DNA from: Pseudonocardia sp.
Lineage (GTDB): Bacteria; Actinomycetota; Actinomycetes; Mycobacteriales; Pseudonocardiaceae
Assembly (NCBI GenBank): GCA_029263115.1
Contig: JAJCYC010000320.1
Location: 1-36,796, forward strand
Length of the DNA stretch: 36,796 nt
Direction of reading: 5' to 3'
Positions within the stretch are counted from its first letter, which is position 1; each line of letters starts with the position of its first letter. Made by a program: the position numbers and the translations under genes. Below the pieces are notes generated by a model. The model ran no database searches and was not told the DNA's origin. It worked only from the letters and a program-made list of their open reading frames with translations. Positions 8,388 through 16,858 of the stretch are shown one piece after another.

Positions 8388-8526
8388 GTGCGCCTAGCTT
8401 TGGTGATCAATGGGCGGGAGACCAGACCCGACCGGGTGGTGTCACTCTTTCGGGCGTCATGCTGATGATGTAGGTCACATCGCTCGATCGTGGATCCCTC
8501 CGAGCTGGCCGCTCGCCGCTCCGGTT

Positions 8527-9507
8527 TCACGGACGCGGTGGCTGAATACTGACCGCCTCCTCGGCGGCGAGCACCTCGTGCAGGACGCCTCGCTCGTACG
8601 CGTCGACCAGTTCGACCACTCGCTCGCCGACAAGTCGTTGGGAGTCGGTGGCCATCGCCGCGATGTGCGGGGTCAGCAGCACATTGGACAGCTCGGCGAA
8701 AGGTGATGCCGTGCCGTCCCCCTCGTGCTCGTGCACGTCCAGGGCCGCGCCCGCGATCCGGCCTCCTGAGGTCAGCTCCCGGTACAGCGCGGCCTCGTCC
8801 AGCACACCGCCGCGTGCGACGTTGATCAGGTGGGAGCCCGGCTTCATCCTCGCAAGCGTCGCGGCGTCGACCAGGCCCCGCGTCCGTGCTGAGAGCGGTA
8901 CGTGCAGGCACAGAAAGTCCGACTCGGCGACGACGGTCTCGAACGGCACCAGGGTCACCTGGCGAGCGGCGAGCCGGTCCCGCGCCGCGGCGGTGTGGCC
9001 GGCCACGCAGCCGATCGCGCGCATGCCCCACGCCGCGCCCATCTCGCCGACTCGGGTCCCGATCCGCCCGGCCCCGACCACGCCGATCGTTCGGCCCGAC
9101 AGTAGCGGCCCGCCCAATTCCGCCTTCGGCCACCGGCGGCGGCGGAGCTCACGGTCGGCGACCACCACCTTGCGGGCCAGCGCGAGCAACAGGGCGAACG
9201 TGAACTCGGCCACCGGTTGCGCGGAGGAGCCGGGCACCCGCACCACGGTCACGCCATGATCGATGGCCGCGTCGACGTCGACGTTGTCCAATCCCGAGCC
9301 GGCGCGGACCAGTAGGCGCAGCTCCGGTGCTGCCTTGATGACCTGCTCGCACACCTGCACCCCGCTCCGGAAGATGATCGCCTCGCGGTCGGCGACCGTC
9401 CGGCGCAGGTGCTCGGGATCCACGTCAACGGCCTGCGTCACGTCGTGTCGCCGAGACAGGGCGGTCGCGGCGTCCGGATCGATCCGGCTGGCCAGCAGGA
9501 TTCTCAT
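8527..9507 (-). CDS. D-isomer-specific 2-hydroxyacid dehydrogenase (SerA/3-phosphoglycerate dehydrogenase-like)
   Basis: The ATG at 9507 is preceded by AGAGGGA, giving 326 residues, the length of a catalytic-plus-NAD-domain enzyme without the regulatory ACT/ASB domains of full SerA. Visible features are LLVRAGSGLDNVD, the NAD-binding GVVGAGRIGTRVGEMG, INVARGGVLDEAAL with the catalytic Arg, and TPHIAAMA with the catalytic His. It should oxidise a D-2-hydroxy acid or reduce a 2-keto acid. In this neighbourhood 3-phosphoglycerate or a related phospho-acid is an attractive substrate, but glycerate, hydroxypyruvate or lactate-type acids cannot be excluded. It has its own upstream region, divergent from the glycan operon, with only a weak iron-box candidate. 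Confidence 0.8.
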   Translation of the reverse strand: MRILLASRIDPDAATALSRRHDVTQAVDVDPEHLRRTVADREAIIFRSGVQVCEQVIKAAPELRLLVRAGSGLDNVDVDAAIDHGVTVVRVPGSSAQPVAEFTFALLLALARKVVVADRELRRRRWPKAELGGPLLSGRTIGVVGAGRIGTRVGEMGAAWGMRAIGCVAGHTAAARDRLAARQVTLVPFETVVAESDFLCLHVPLSARTRGLVDAATLARMKPGSHLINVARGGVLDEAALYRELTSGGRIAGAALDVHEHEGDGTASPFAELSNVLLTPHIAAMATDSQRLVGERVVELVDAYERGVLHEVLAAEEAVSIQPPRP

Positions 9508-9523
9508 GAGTCCCTCTTCCGTG

Positions 9524-9693
9524 TGACGGATGTTGCATCTGCGGTGTTACGCCGTTCGAGTGAAAGCACCCGTTCGGGTCTGGCGCATAGTTCGACGCTG
9601 ATCAAAGCTGACAGCGCTTCAGAGTAAGGCCAGCCTAAACTTCAGTGTTGGAAGGGTTGCCAGGTGCACACGCTCGATCCCCATGACGGATGT
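9524..9693. repeat. 10-bp direct repeat in the divergent intergenic region
   Basis: TGACGGATGT occurs at 9524-9533 and again at 9684-9693, both in the 251-bp gap between the divergent dehydrogenase and glycan operons. It could be a paired regulator site; a chance repeat is also possible. Confidence 0.3.
9620..9638 (+). promoter_or_regulatory. weak iron-box-like site before the glycan operon
   Basis: The stretch around AAGGCCAGCCTAA matches the DtxR/IdeR consensus at only 12 of 19 positions and has no adjacent -10-like hexamer, unlike the three stronger sites. The nearby CTGACAGCGCTTCAG is a separate imperfect palindrome. Functional status is doubtful. Confidence 0.25.
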
Positions 9694-9758
9694 CCTGAGC
9701 GGATGCCGTCAGCGCCCGGGGGCGAGTCGGTCGGCGCCACCGGGAGAATGGAGCGCCG

Positions 9759-11603
9759 GTGAACCCGTCGGTACCTGCGGCTCTTCAGCCGCTGCTGCGT
9801 CGATCCGTCCTGCTGGCGGTGTTCGACGGCTGTGCATGGATGGTCGCCCTGGTCATCGCCGCGCTACTGCGACTCGACGGCGAGCTGAGCCGGTTGGGCT
9901 CGACCCGGCTGCTTGTCGTGTGCACCCTCGCGGTCATCATCCACACCGCGTTGCGGGCGTTGTCCCACCGCTGGCGCGGCCGCCAGCTGGTCGGCTCCAT
10001 CGACGACGCCGTGCACGTGGCAGCGGTCACTGCGGGCACCGGACTGCTCCTCTTCGTCGCCGGGCTCACCCCGTTCCTGCTCGACGCGCCGCGGACGTGG
10101 CCGATCATGGCCACGCTCGTGGCGTTGCCGCTCTCGCTGGGCCCGCGGGTGACGCTGCGGCTGAGCAGGGAGCTGCGTGAGCGTCCCGATGCGGGATCCG
10201 CGCACCGGGTGCTGGTGTTCGGTGCGGGTCGACGCGGGCAGCAGGTCGTGCGGGCGATGCTCTCCGACGCCGACAGCGGGTACCTGCCGGTCGCCGTGCT
10301 GGACGACGACCAGAGAACGCGGGGGGGTCGGATCTCGGGGATACCGGTTCTCGGGGACCGCACACAACTCGTCGGCGCCGCCGCCGACACCAGCGCGACC
10401 CTGCTGGTGATCACACCGGATGTCAGCGCCGCGGACGTCCGGGAGATCAGCCGCGCCGCGACCGCCGCTGGGCTGCGGGTGAAGGTCGTTCCCGGCCTGG
10501 CGGAGATGTTCCGTCCCTGGGTCGGGCTCTCGGACCTGCGCGACCTGGACATCGCAGATCTGATCGGGCGGCGTCCGGTGGAGGTCGACGTCCCGGCCAT
10601 CGCGGGTTACCTGGCAGGCCGGACGGTGCTCGTCACCGGCGCGGGCGGGTCCATCGGAGCTGAGCTGACCCGGCACGTACTGCGTTTCGCGCCGGCGCAG
10701 CTGCTGATGCTCGACCGGGACGAGTCCGGCCTGCACGCCCTGCAACTGTCCATCTGCAACGAGGCGATGCTGAGCAGTCGCGAGGTGGTCCTGGCCGACA
10801 TCCGCGACGCGGCCACGATCGACCGGCTGTTCGCCGAGCTCCGTCCCGACGTCGTCTTCCACGCTGCCGCCCTCAAGCACCTCACCGCGCTGGAGCGGTA
10901 CCCGTACGAGGCGTGGCAAACCAACGTGCTGGGCACGGCCAACGTGCTCGAGGCGGCGCGCCGGTGCGGGGTGGAGCGGTTCGTCAACATCTCCACAGAC
11001 AAGGCGGCGAACCCGACCAGCGTGCTCGGCTACTCGAAGCGGGTGGGGGAGCGGCTGGTCGCGGGCGCGGCGGCGCGCACGGACCGGGGCGCATACCTGT
11101 CCGTGCGGTTCGGGAACGTGGTCGGCAGCCGGGGCTCGGTGCTGTCCACGTTCAGCGAGCAGATCGCCGCCGGTGGTCCGCTCACCGTGACCCACCCCGA
11201 GGTGACCCGGTTCTTCATGAGCATCCCGGAAGCGGTGCGGCTGGTCATCCAGGCCGCTGCCATCGGACGCTGTTGCGAGGCACTGGTACTGGACATGGGC
11301 GAGCCGGTCCGGATCGAGGACATCGCCCGGCAGCTGTGCACGCTGGCCGATCGGCCGGCGGAGATCCGCTACACCGGCCTGCGGGACGGGGAGAAGATGC
11401 ACGAGGAGCTCTTCGGGGCCGGCGAGATCGACCTCCGCCCGGTGCACCCGGCGGTGTCGCACGTGAAGGTTCCGGCCCTGGACGTGGCCGAGGTGCGGCA
11501 GTCGGTGACCGTTGGGGAGGCGGCCGAACTGATGCGGCGACTTGCCGCACCGGGCGTGAGACGCATCGCCGCGTCGGGCAGCAGCGCAGGGAAGCAGGGA
11601 TGA
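9759..11603 (+). CDS. membrane-bound NDP-sugar 4,6-dehydratase (PglF/FlaA1/CapD family)
   Basis: The GTG at 9759 follows GGAG by five bases, giving 614 residues. About four hydrophobic segments occupy residues 10-130. A CoA-binding-like Rossmann domain (VLVFGAGRRGQQVVRAML) follows, then the catalytic SDR domain from about 285: LVTGAGGSIGAELTRHVL, then NISTDKAANPTSVLGYSK with the Lys of the active site. Enzymes of this type convert UDP-GlcNAc to the 4-keto-6-deoxy sugar, the first step to bacillosamine-type 4-amino sugars. The following aminotransferase and phosphoglycosyl transferase fit that pathway exactly. The stop overlaps the next start (ATGA). It heads a seven-gene surface-glycan operon. 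Confidence 0.9.
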   Translation: MNPSVPAALQPLLRRSVLLAVFDGCAWMVALVIAALLRLDGELSRLGSTRLLVVCTLAVIIHTALRALSHRWRGRQLVGSIDDAVHVAAVTAGTGLLLFVAGLTPFLLDAPRTWPIMATLVALPLSLGPRVTLRLSRELRERPDAGSAHRVLVFGAGRRGQQVVRAMLSDADSGYLPVAVLDDDQRTRGGRISGIPVLGDRTQLVGAAADTSATLLVITPDVSAADVREISRAATAAGLRVKVVPGLAEMFRPWVGLSDLRDLDIADLIGRRPVEVDVPAIAGYLAGRTVLVTGAGGSIGAELTRHVLRFAPAQLLMLDRDESGLHALQLSICNEAMLSSREVVLADIRDAATIDRLFAELRPDVVFHAAALKHLTALERYPYEAWQTNVLGTANVLEAARRCGVERFVNISTDKAANPTSVLGYSKRVGERLVAGAAARTDRGAYLSVRFGNVVGSRGSVLSTFSEQIAAGGPLTVTHPEVTRFFMSIPEAVRLVIQAAAIGRCCEALVLDMGEPVRIEDIARQLCTLADRPAEIRYTGLRDGEKMHEELFGAGEIDLRPVHPAVSHVKVPALDVAEVRQSVTVGEAAELMRRLAAPGVRRIAASGSSAGKQG

Positions 11604-12832
11604 ACGGCGAAGACGCCGCTTGCACGGTGACGTCGCGGTTGGCGATCGACGGCGGCGTGCCGGCCGTGCGGACGGACCTGCCCGGCTGGCCGCAGTTCGA
11701 CGAGGGGGACGTGGCCGCCACGGCCGAGGTGCTGCGCTCCGGTCGGGTCAACTACTGGACGGGCGAGCACGGGCGGACGTTCGAGCACGAGTTCGCCGAA
11801 TGGGCCGGGGTCGGACACGCGGTGGCCGTGGCGAACGGAACGCTGGCGCTGGAGATCACGCTGCGAGCGCTCGGGATCGGCCCCGGGGACGAGGTCATCG
11901 TCCCGGCCGCGACCTTCATCGCCACCGCCTCCGCCGTGGCGGCTGTCGGCGCCCGTCCAGTGGTGGTGGACGTTGAACGCGACTCCCGGGCGCTGAGTGC
12001 GCACACCGTGCTGCCCGCGGTCAATGGTCGGACCAAGGCCGTGATCGTGGTGCACGTCGGCGGCTACCCGGCGCCCACCGCCGAGCTCGCGGTCCTCGTC
12101 GGATCGCGTGGCCTCCTCCTGGTGGAGGACTGCGCTCAGGCGCACGGCGCCCGACGGTACGGGCAGGGCGTCGGTCTCCACGGTCACTCCGCGACCTGGT
12201 CGTTCTGCCAGGACAAGATCATGACCACCGGTGGTGAAGGCGGAGCGATCACCACCGCCGACCCGCTGCTGGCCCGCCGTTGCTGGGAGCTCAAGGACCA
12301 CGGCAAGAGCTATGCCGGTGTGCACGAACAGCGGCATCCTCCCGGATTCCGGTGGCTGCACGACAGCTTCGGTAGCAACGCCCGGATGACGGAGATGCAG
12401 GCGGTCATCGGACGGCGTCAGCTGGCCAAGCTTCCGGCCTGGTCGCGGATCCGCCGCAGGAACGCCGATCTCCTCCGCACCGGACTCGGTGAGCTGAGCG
12501 CATTGCGCCTCCCGGAGATCGCCCCGACCGTCGAGCACGCCTACTACCGCTTCTACGGCCACGTCCGGCCGGAACGGCTGGCGGTGGGCTGGGACCGCGA
12601 CCGGATCCTCGCGGCGCTCGCCGCCGAGGGCGTGCCCTGTGGTGTCGGCGGGTGCACGGAGATCTACCGGGAACGTGCCTTCGCTGCGATCGCCCCGCCG
12701 AACGTGCTGCCCACGGCTGAGTGGTTGGGCGCCCATTCGGTGGCCCTGCCCGTGCACCCGACGCTGCAACCGGACGATATCCGGAGCATGTCGGCGGCGA
12801 TCCGCAAGGTGTTCACGGCGGCCGCCGCATGA
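11600..12832 (+). CDS. DegT/DnrJ/EryC1/StrS-family PLP sugar aminotransferase
   Basis: 410 residues, with ATG at 11600 overlapping the dehydratase stop. Typical features are NYWTGEHGRTFEHEFAEW, the cofactor region VEDCAQAHGA and SFCQDKIMTTGGEGG, whose Lys should form the Schiff base with PLP. It should aminate the 4-keto sugar made by the preceding enzyme to a UDP-4-amino-4,6-dideoxy-N-acetylhexosamine (PglE-like). No N-acetyltransferase of the PglD type is in the operon; the GNAT-like and FemAB-like genes near 19.3-21.2 kb could acylate the 4-amino group. The stop overlaps the next start (ATGA). The exact sugar stereochemistry cannot be read from sequence. Confidence 0.9.
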   Translation: MNGEDAACTVTSRLAIDGGVPAVRTDLPGWPQFDEGDVAATAEVLRSGRVNYWTGEHGRTFEHEFAEWAGVGHAVAVANGTLALEITLRALGIGPGDEVIVPAATFIATASAVAAVGARPVVVDVERDSRALSAHTVLPAVNGRTKAVIVVHVGGYPAPTAELAVLVGSRGLLLVEDCAQAHGARRYGQGVGLHGHSATWSFCQDKIMTTGGEGGAITTADPLLARRCWELKDHGKSYAGVHEQRHPPGFRWLHDSFGSNARMTEMQAVIGRRQLAKLPAWSRIRRRNADLLRTGLGELSALRLPEIAPTVEHAYYRFYGHVRPERLAVGWDRDRILAALAAEGVPCGVGGCTEIYRERAFAAIAPPNVLPTAEWLGAHSVALPVHPTLQPDDIRSMSAAIRKVFTAAAA

Positions 12833-14307
12833 GACGAGCGCTGGACGTCCTCTTCGCGGTCGTCGCCGGGGTGCTCGTCGCCCCGGTGGCGCTGGGCGTG
12901 GCCGGGCTCATCGTCGCGGTCATGGGTCGGCCCGTGTTCTTCCGGCAGCACCGCAGCGGCCTGCACGGCGCGGTGTTCTCCGTGTGGAAATTCCGTACCA
13001 TGCGCGCTGAGCGGTGGCCCGGCCAGCCCGATGCGGAACGCATCCCCCGGCTCGGTGCGTTCCTCCGCGTGACCAGCCTCGACGAGCTGCCGCAGCTGTG
13101 GAACATCCTGCGCGGGGACATGAGCCTGATCGGACCGCGCCCGACGCTCCCCTCGCAGGTCGCGCACTACTCGCCGCGGCAGCGTGGCCGGCTGGCGGTA
13201 CGGCCCGGTCTCACCGGCTGGGCACAGGTCAACGGCCGTAACTCCCTCAGCTGGCCGCACCGGATCGAGCTCGACCTGTGGTACATCGAGCACCGGAGCG
13301 TGCGGCTCGAATTCGAGATCCTGCTGCGCACCGTGATGGTCCTGCTCCTGCCCCGGGGGGTCACCGCCGCCGGCGGGACCAACCCCGATTTCCCCGTCCC
13401 GGCGCAGCGGGACACGAGCCCGAACCCGCCGGAGCTGCTGTCGGCAACGGGGTCCCGCGACGGGCCCGCCCGGGCCGGGGAGATCAACGCGCCGGAGATC
13501 GCGACATGCTGCGGCGGAAGAAGCGGCGACTCCTGGGCCTCCCCACCAGCACAGCCGCCGAACCGGCGGACGGACTTCGAAGATCTGGAGGTTTCAATGC
13601 ACAGTTATCGACGGGTACTCACCCGCTACTGGGGGCTGGTCGTGGCCGGGCTGATCGTCGGGTTGACGATCGCGGCCGCGATCACCTTCACCACCGCCTC
13701 GACCTACACCTCACAAGCGGTGTACCTGCTCTCCGTGCCGGGCCGGGACGACCCGTCGAACGCCGAGGACAAGGCCCGGTCCTACGTCAAGCTGCTGACC
13801 CTCGAGAGGGTCGGCGACAACGTTGTGCGGTCGCTGGCGCTGAACGAGAGCGCGGGCGAGTTCACCGAGCGGGTCACCGCGCGTCTCGACACCAACACCA
13901 TGATCGTTCGGGCCCTGGTGACCGATGACTCCCCGGTCGGCGCCCAGCGGATCGCCGAGGCGCTCAGCCAGCAGTTCGTGGCGATCGTCGCGGAGCTCGA
14001 GCAGCCGCCCGGCACGGCACCGGGCTCGGTCCCGGGCGCGCTGACCGTCCGACAGGTGCAGCCGGCCACACTGCCCGTTGAGCGGACCGCCCCGGTGACG
14101 ACGCTCAACTTCGGGCTCGGCGCGATCCTCGGCATCCTGGCGGGGATCGGCCTGGCTCTGGTCGCCGATCGGGCTCGTGGCGACGAGGACGGGACAGCGG
14201 CCACGACGAGCGGTCCGCCATCCGACGAGAACCTGGTCGGCGCGTCAGCCGCCCCGGCCACCTCGCCCGCCGGCACCGGGGACGCCGAGCTCGGCACAGA
14301 GTCCTGA
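12829..14307 (+). CDS. phosphoglycosyl transferase fused in frame to a Wzz-like chain-length domain
   Basis: A single open frame of 492 residues. Residues 1-185 are a monotopic bacterial sugar transferase (WcaJ/PglC type): an N-terminal hydrophobic helix, FFRQHRSGLHG, VWKFRTM, the catalytic Asp-Glu in SLDELPQLWN, and GPRP. It would transfer the sugar phosphate to undecaprenyl phosphate. A Pro/Ser/Gly-rich linker covers about 186-256. Residues 257-492 look like an actinobacterial Wzz/capsule chain-length protein: MHSYRRVLTRYWGLVVAGL opening, a large outside domain, a second hydrophobic segment near 425-445 and a polar tail. The internal ATG at 13597 has GGAGG five bases upstream, so a free Wzz-like protein may also be made. 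It overlaps both neighbours by a few bases. Confidence 0.85.
   Translation: MRRALDVLFAVVAGVLVAPVALGVAGLIVAVMGRPVFFRQHRSGLHGAVFSVWKFRTMRAERWPGQPDAERIPRLGAFLRVTSLDELPQLWNILRGDMSLIGPRPTLPSQVAHYSPRQRGRLAVRPGLTGWAQVNGRNSLSWPHRIELDLWYIEHRSVRLEFEILLRTVMVLLLPRGVTAAGGTNPDFPVPAQRDTSPNPPELLSATGSRDGPARAGEINAPEIATCCGGRSGDSWASPPAQPPNRRTDFEDLEVSMHSYRRVLTRYWGLVVAGLIVGLTIAAAITFTTASTYTSQAVYLLSVPGRDDPSNAEDKARSYVKLLTLERVGDNVVRSLALNESAGEFTERVTARLDTNTMIVRALVTDDSPVGAQRIAEALSQQFVAIVAELEQPPGTAPGSVPGALTVRQVQPATLPVERTAPVTTLNFGLGAILGILAGIGLALVADRARGDEDGTAATTSGPPSDENLVGASAAPATSPAGTGDAELGTES
13587..13599 (+). promoter_or_regulatory. internal Shine-Dalgarno and ATG within the fused gene
   Basis: GGAGG at 13587-13591 lies five bases before the in-frame ATG at 13597, exactly where the Wzz-like domain begins. 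This is one of the best ribosome sites in the operon. It suggests a second translation start yielding a 236-residue Wzz-like protein, or an ancestral gene border where the upstream stop was lost. Confidence 0.55.
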
Positions 14308-15581
14308 TGGCGGGGCCGACCGCCGACGTCGGGCCACCGGGCGCGACGACAACCGCCCGGCTGTCACTCCTGCTGGTCGTGGGGCTGTTCACGGTGGCCC
14401 TGCTCGGCCAGTTCACCTTCGATCGTATCGGGGTGGAGCGGTTCGGCGACCTGGACCCGCGGCTCGTGGTGTTCCCGGTGTTGGCCGCCGCGGTGCTGCT
14501 GTGGCGGTTTCAGCCGGATCTCCGGGACTACCGGCACCCCTGGCCGCAGTCGACGTTGCTGGCGGTCGCGCTGACCGGCTTCCTCGCGCTGAGCGCATTC
14601 TGGGCCCAGCCGGACGCCCGGGTCGGTGAGAGCCTGGCCGATCTGGCGTTCCTGGGGCTGCTCATCGTGCTGGCCACAATGATCTCCGCTCCGGACCCGG
14701 CGCGAGCCCGGCGCCTGGTGCTCATCCTGATGCTGCTGGCGGCGATCGCCTACACGGCTGCCGGCCTCATCGTCGGTGACACCAACGTGCAGGGCCGCGC
14801 CACGGCATTCGCCGGGGGGCCGAACGTGTACGCCCGGGTAGTGTTGCTCGGGGTCGTCGCGGCGGCCGCGCTGGCCGTCATCTACCGCCGCGGGTGGCTG
14901 TTGCTGGGCGTGCCGTTCCTCGCCGCCGCCGCGCTGCTACCGGCCTCCCGTGGTGCGGTCCTGGCCGGCTTGCTGACCGTGCTGCTGTTCGGCGTGCTCA
15001 CCTGGCGGCGATGGACGGTGCGCGGGGTCGGGGTGAGTGTGCTGCTGGCGGCAGGCACCGTGCTGGTGGCCCGGACACTGGTGCCGCCGGCGGCGGCGGA
15101 GGTGGCCCGGACCCGGTTCGTCGAGCTCTTCGAGGAGCGCCTGCTGTCGGGTCGGCCCGAGCTGTTCTCCCAAGCGTGGTCGATCTTCCTGGACGACCCG
15201 CTGCTCGGGGTCGGGGTGGACGGTTTCTTCGTGCTCTACGGCGCATCGGCGAACCTGCAGTACCCGCACAACCTGGTGCTGGAGCTGGCCGTAACCGGTG
15301 GGGTCACCGCGGTGGTGCTCTTCCTGCTGTTCCTCGCCACCCTGGTCCGGGACACCCGGCTGCTGCGGCCGCTCACCGTCGACCAGTTCGCCATGCTGAT
15401 CTCGGCCGGGTTCGTCGGCGCGGCCAGCCTCGTCTCCGGCGGGATCTACGACACCCGGTTCTTCTGGGTGTTCGTGGCGCTCGCGGTGAACCCCCCGGCG
15501 GCCCGCGCGAGGGCCTCCTCCGGTCGAGCCGACGATCGGACGCCGTCCGCACTGGTCTCCGGGGTGGGCGATCGCCGGTGA
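14307..15581 (+). CDS. O-antigen ligase/polymerase-like membrane protein (Wzy family)
   Basis: The ATG at 14307 shares one base with the previous stop (TGATG). The 424 residues are almost entirely hydrophobic segments, about ten to eleven, with one larger loop at about 265-310 containing RFVELFEERLLSGRPELFSQ and LQYPHNLVLELAVTGG, the latter matching the conserved H-N motif of the Wzy_C/WaaL family. It should polymerise or transfer undecaprenyl-linked repeat units outside the membrane, working with the flippase encoded next. Polymerase versus ligase cannot be told from sequence; in a Gram-positive, polymerase is more likely. Confidence 0.8.
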   Translation: MAGPTADVGPPGATTTARLSLLLVVGLFTVALLGQFTFDRIGVERFGDLDPRLVVFPVLAAAVLLWRFQPDLRDYRHPWPQSTLLAVALTGFLALSAFWAQPDARVGESLADLAFLGLLIVLATMISAPDPARARRLVLILMLLAAIAYTAAGLIVGDTNVQGRATAFAGGPNVYARVVLLGVVAAAALAVIYRRGWLLLGVPFLAAAALLPASRGAVLAGLLTVLLFGVLTWRRWTVRGVGVSVLLAAGTVLVARTLVPPAAAEVARTRFVELFEERLLSGRPELFSQAWSIFLDDPLLGVGVDGFFVLYGASANLQYPHNLVLELAVTGGVTAVVLFLLFLATLVRDTRLLRPLTVDQFAMLISAGFVGAASLVSGGIYDTRFFWVFVALAVNPPAARARASSGRADDRTPSALVSGVGDRR

Positions 15582-16858
15582 CTGGTAAGCGGCTCCGAGC
15601 GCGCTGGTCGGGGCCCGTGCAGCTGGTCCGCCGGATGGTGGGTGACGCCGCGGCGTTGCTGCTCGCGGCCCAGCTGGTGGCGGCGGGCGTGGCGTTCGTC
15701 GTCAACATCCTGGCTGCCCGGGTACTCGAGCCCGCCGGGCGCGGCGAGCTGGCGTTGCTGCTGCAGATCGCCTACGTGGGCAGCCTGGGGCTGCTCCTCG
15801 GGGTGAACCGCAGCGTGATCCCGGTGTACGCGGGAGAGCCGGCGCGCACCGTCACCCGGGCGTTCGCCCGCCTGCTGGTCGCGCCCTCGGCGGTCGGGCT
15901 GGCCGTGGCGTTCGGTCTGCTGGCGCTGCCCGCTGTGGGGTCCTGGCGGGTGGCGCTGGCCGTCGCGGTGCTGTTCGCGGTGGTGAACGCCTTCGCCCGC
16001 TCGGTGCGGGCCATCGCCATCGCGGGCGGCCGCCACGCGGACTACCTGCGCCACACGCTGCTCAGCAACGGGCTGCTGATGACCCTGGTCGTGCCGCTGT
16101 TCCTGCTCGAGGTGCGGGACAGCACGGTGTGGCTGCTGGCCTACCTCGTGGTGGGCGCCGTGGCGGCCGCGGCGTGGTTCCTCCGGTGGGCGCTCGCCGG
16201 GAGCGCAGCCGCAGCTCCGGCCGATCCCGCCCGGCTGCACGAGGCGCGCCGCGAGGGGCTGAAGCTGCTGCCCTTCGCGATCGCCCGCAGCGGCGTCATG
16301 CGGTTCGACCGGTTCCTGCTGGCCGGGATCGCCTCCACCGCGGCCCTCGGCATCTACGCCGGCGTGGCGACGATGACCGAGCTGGTGGCCTGGCCGCTGG
16401 TGGCGTACGCGGACTCACGGCTCGGCCGGTGGCGAACCCAGAACGACCTGGGCGAGCTACGCATGCGGACCTTGTTGCTCCCCGCCGCGGCGTACAGCGT
16501 GGTGGCGTCGACGGCGATGGTCGGTGTCACGCACCTGATGCTGCCGCTGCTCGGACCGGCCTACCAACCGGCGGAGACGCTCATCGTGCCGCTCTGCGCC
16601 GCCGCCGGGATCTTCGGCATGACTCACCTGGCGGTCAGCCTGCTGATCGCGCTACGGCGCAGCGTGCTGGCCTCGATCGTGGAAACCGTCGGCTTCGCGG
16701 TGAGCATGATCGGGTACATCGTGTTGATCAGCCGTTACGATGCACTGGGAGCGGCCTACGGATCACTACTGGGTTACCTGAGCTGCCTGGCCGTCGCGGG
16801 AGTGGGACTTGCCGTCGGCCGCCGGAGAACCGGCCCGAACCCGGGAAGTGAGTGGTGA
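15578..16858 (+). CDS. polysaccharide flippase (Wzx/MOP-like)
   Basis: The GTG at 15578 overlaps the polymerase stop (GTGA), giving 426 residues. Twelve or so hydrophobic segments are visible, beginning LLLAAQLVAAGVAFVVNILA with the family-typical AARVLEPAGRGELALLLQ, then LLPFAIARSGVMRFDRFLLA in the middle. It should move the lipid-linked repeat unit across the membrane. With the neighbouring polymerase and chain-length domain it completes a Wzx/Wzy-type assembly line. The protein is slightly shorter than many MOP flippases but has no sign of a break. Confidence 0.8.
   Translation: MTGKRLRARWSGPVQLVRRMVGDAAALLLAAQLVAAGVAFVVNILAARVLEPAGRGELALLLQIAYVGSLGLLLGVNRSVIPVYAGEPARTVTRAFARLLVAPSAVGLAVAFGLLALPAVGSWRVALAVAVLFAVVNAFARSVRAIAIAGGRHADYLRHTLLSNGLLMTLVVPLFLLEVRDSTVWLLAYLVVGAVAAAAWFLRWALAGSAAAAPADPARLHEARREGLKLLPFAIARSGVMRFDRFLLAGIASTAALGIYAGVATMTELVAWPLVAYADSRLGRWRTQNDLGELRMRTLLLPAAAYSVVASTAMVGVTHLMLPLLGPAYQPAETLIVPLCAAAGIFGMTHLAVSLLIALRRSVLASIVETVGFAVSMIGYIVLISRYDALGAAYGSLLGYLSCLAVAGVGLAVGRRRTGPNPGSEW

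Noticed and set aside
548-9507. Phosphonate biosynthesis cluster
   Set aside because: No PEP mutase or phosphonopyruvate decarboxylase gene is visible; only the idea of unusual phospho-acid chemistry is kept.
9620-9638. Fourth iron box
   Set aside because: Only 12 of 19 matches and no adjacent -10 hexamer; listed as a weak feature but not counted in the regulon.
13504-13928. Possible separate small gene starting MLRRKKRRLLGLPTSTA
   Set aside because: It has no stop before running deep into the Wzz-like domain in the wrong frame, where it becomes typical shadow sequence.
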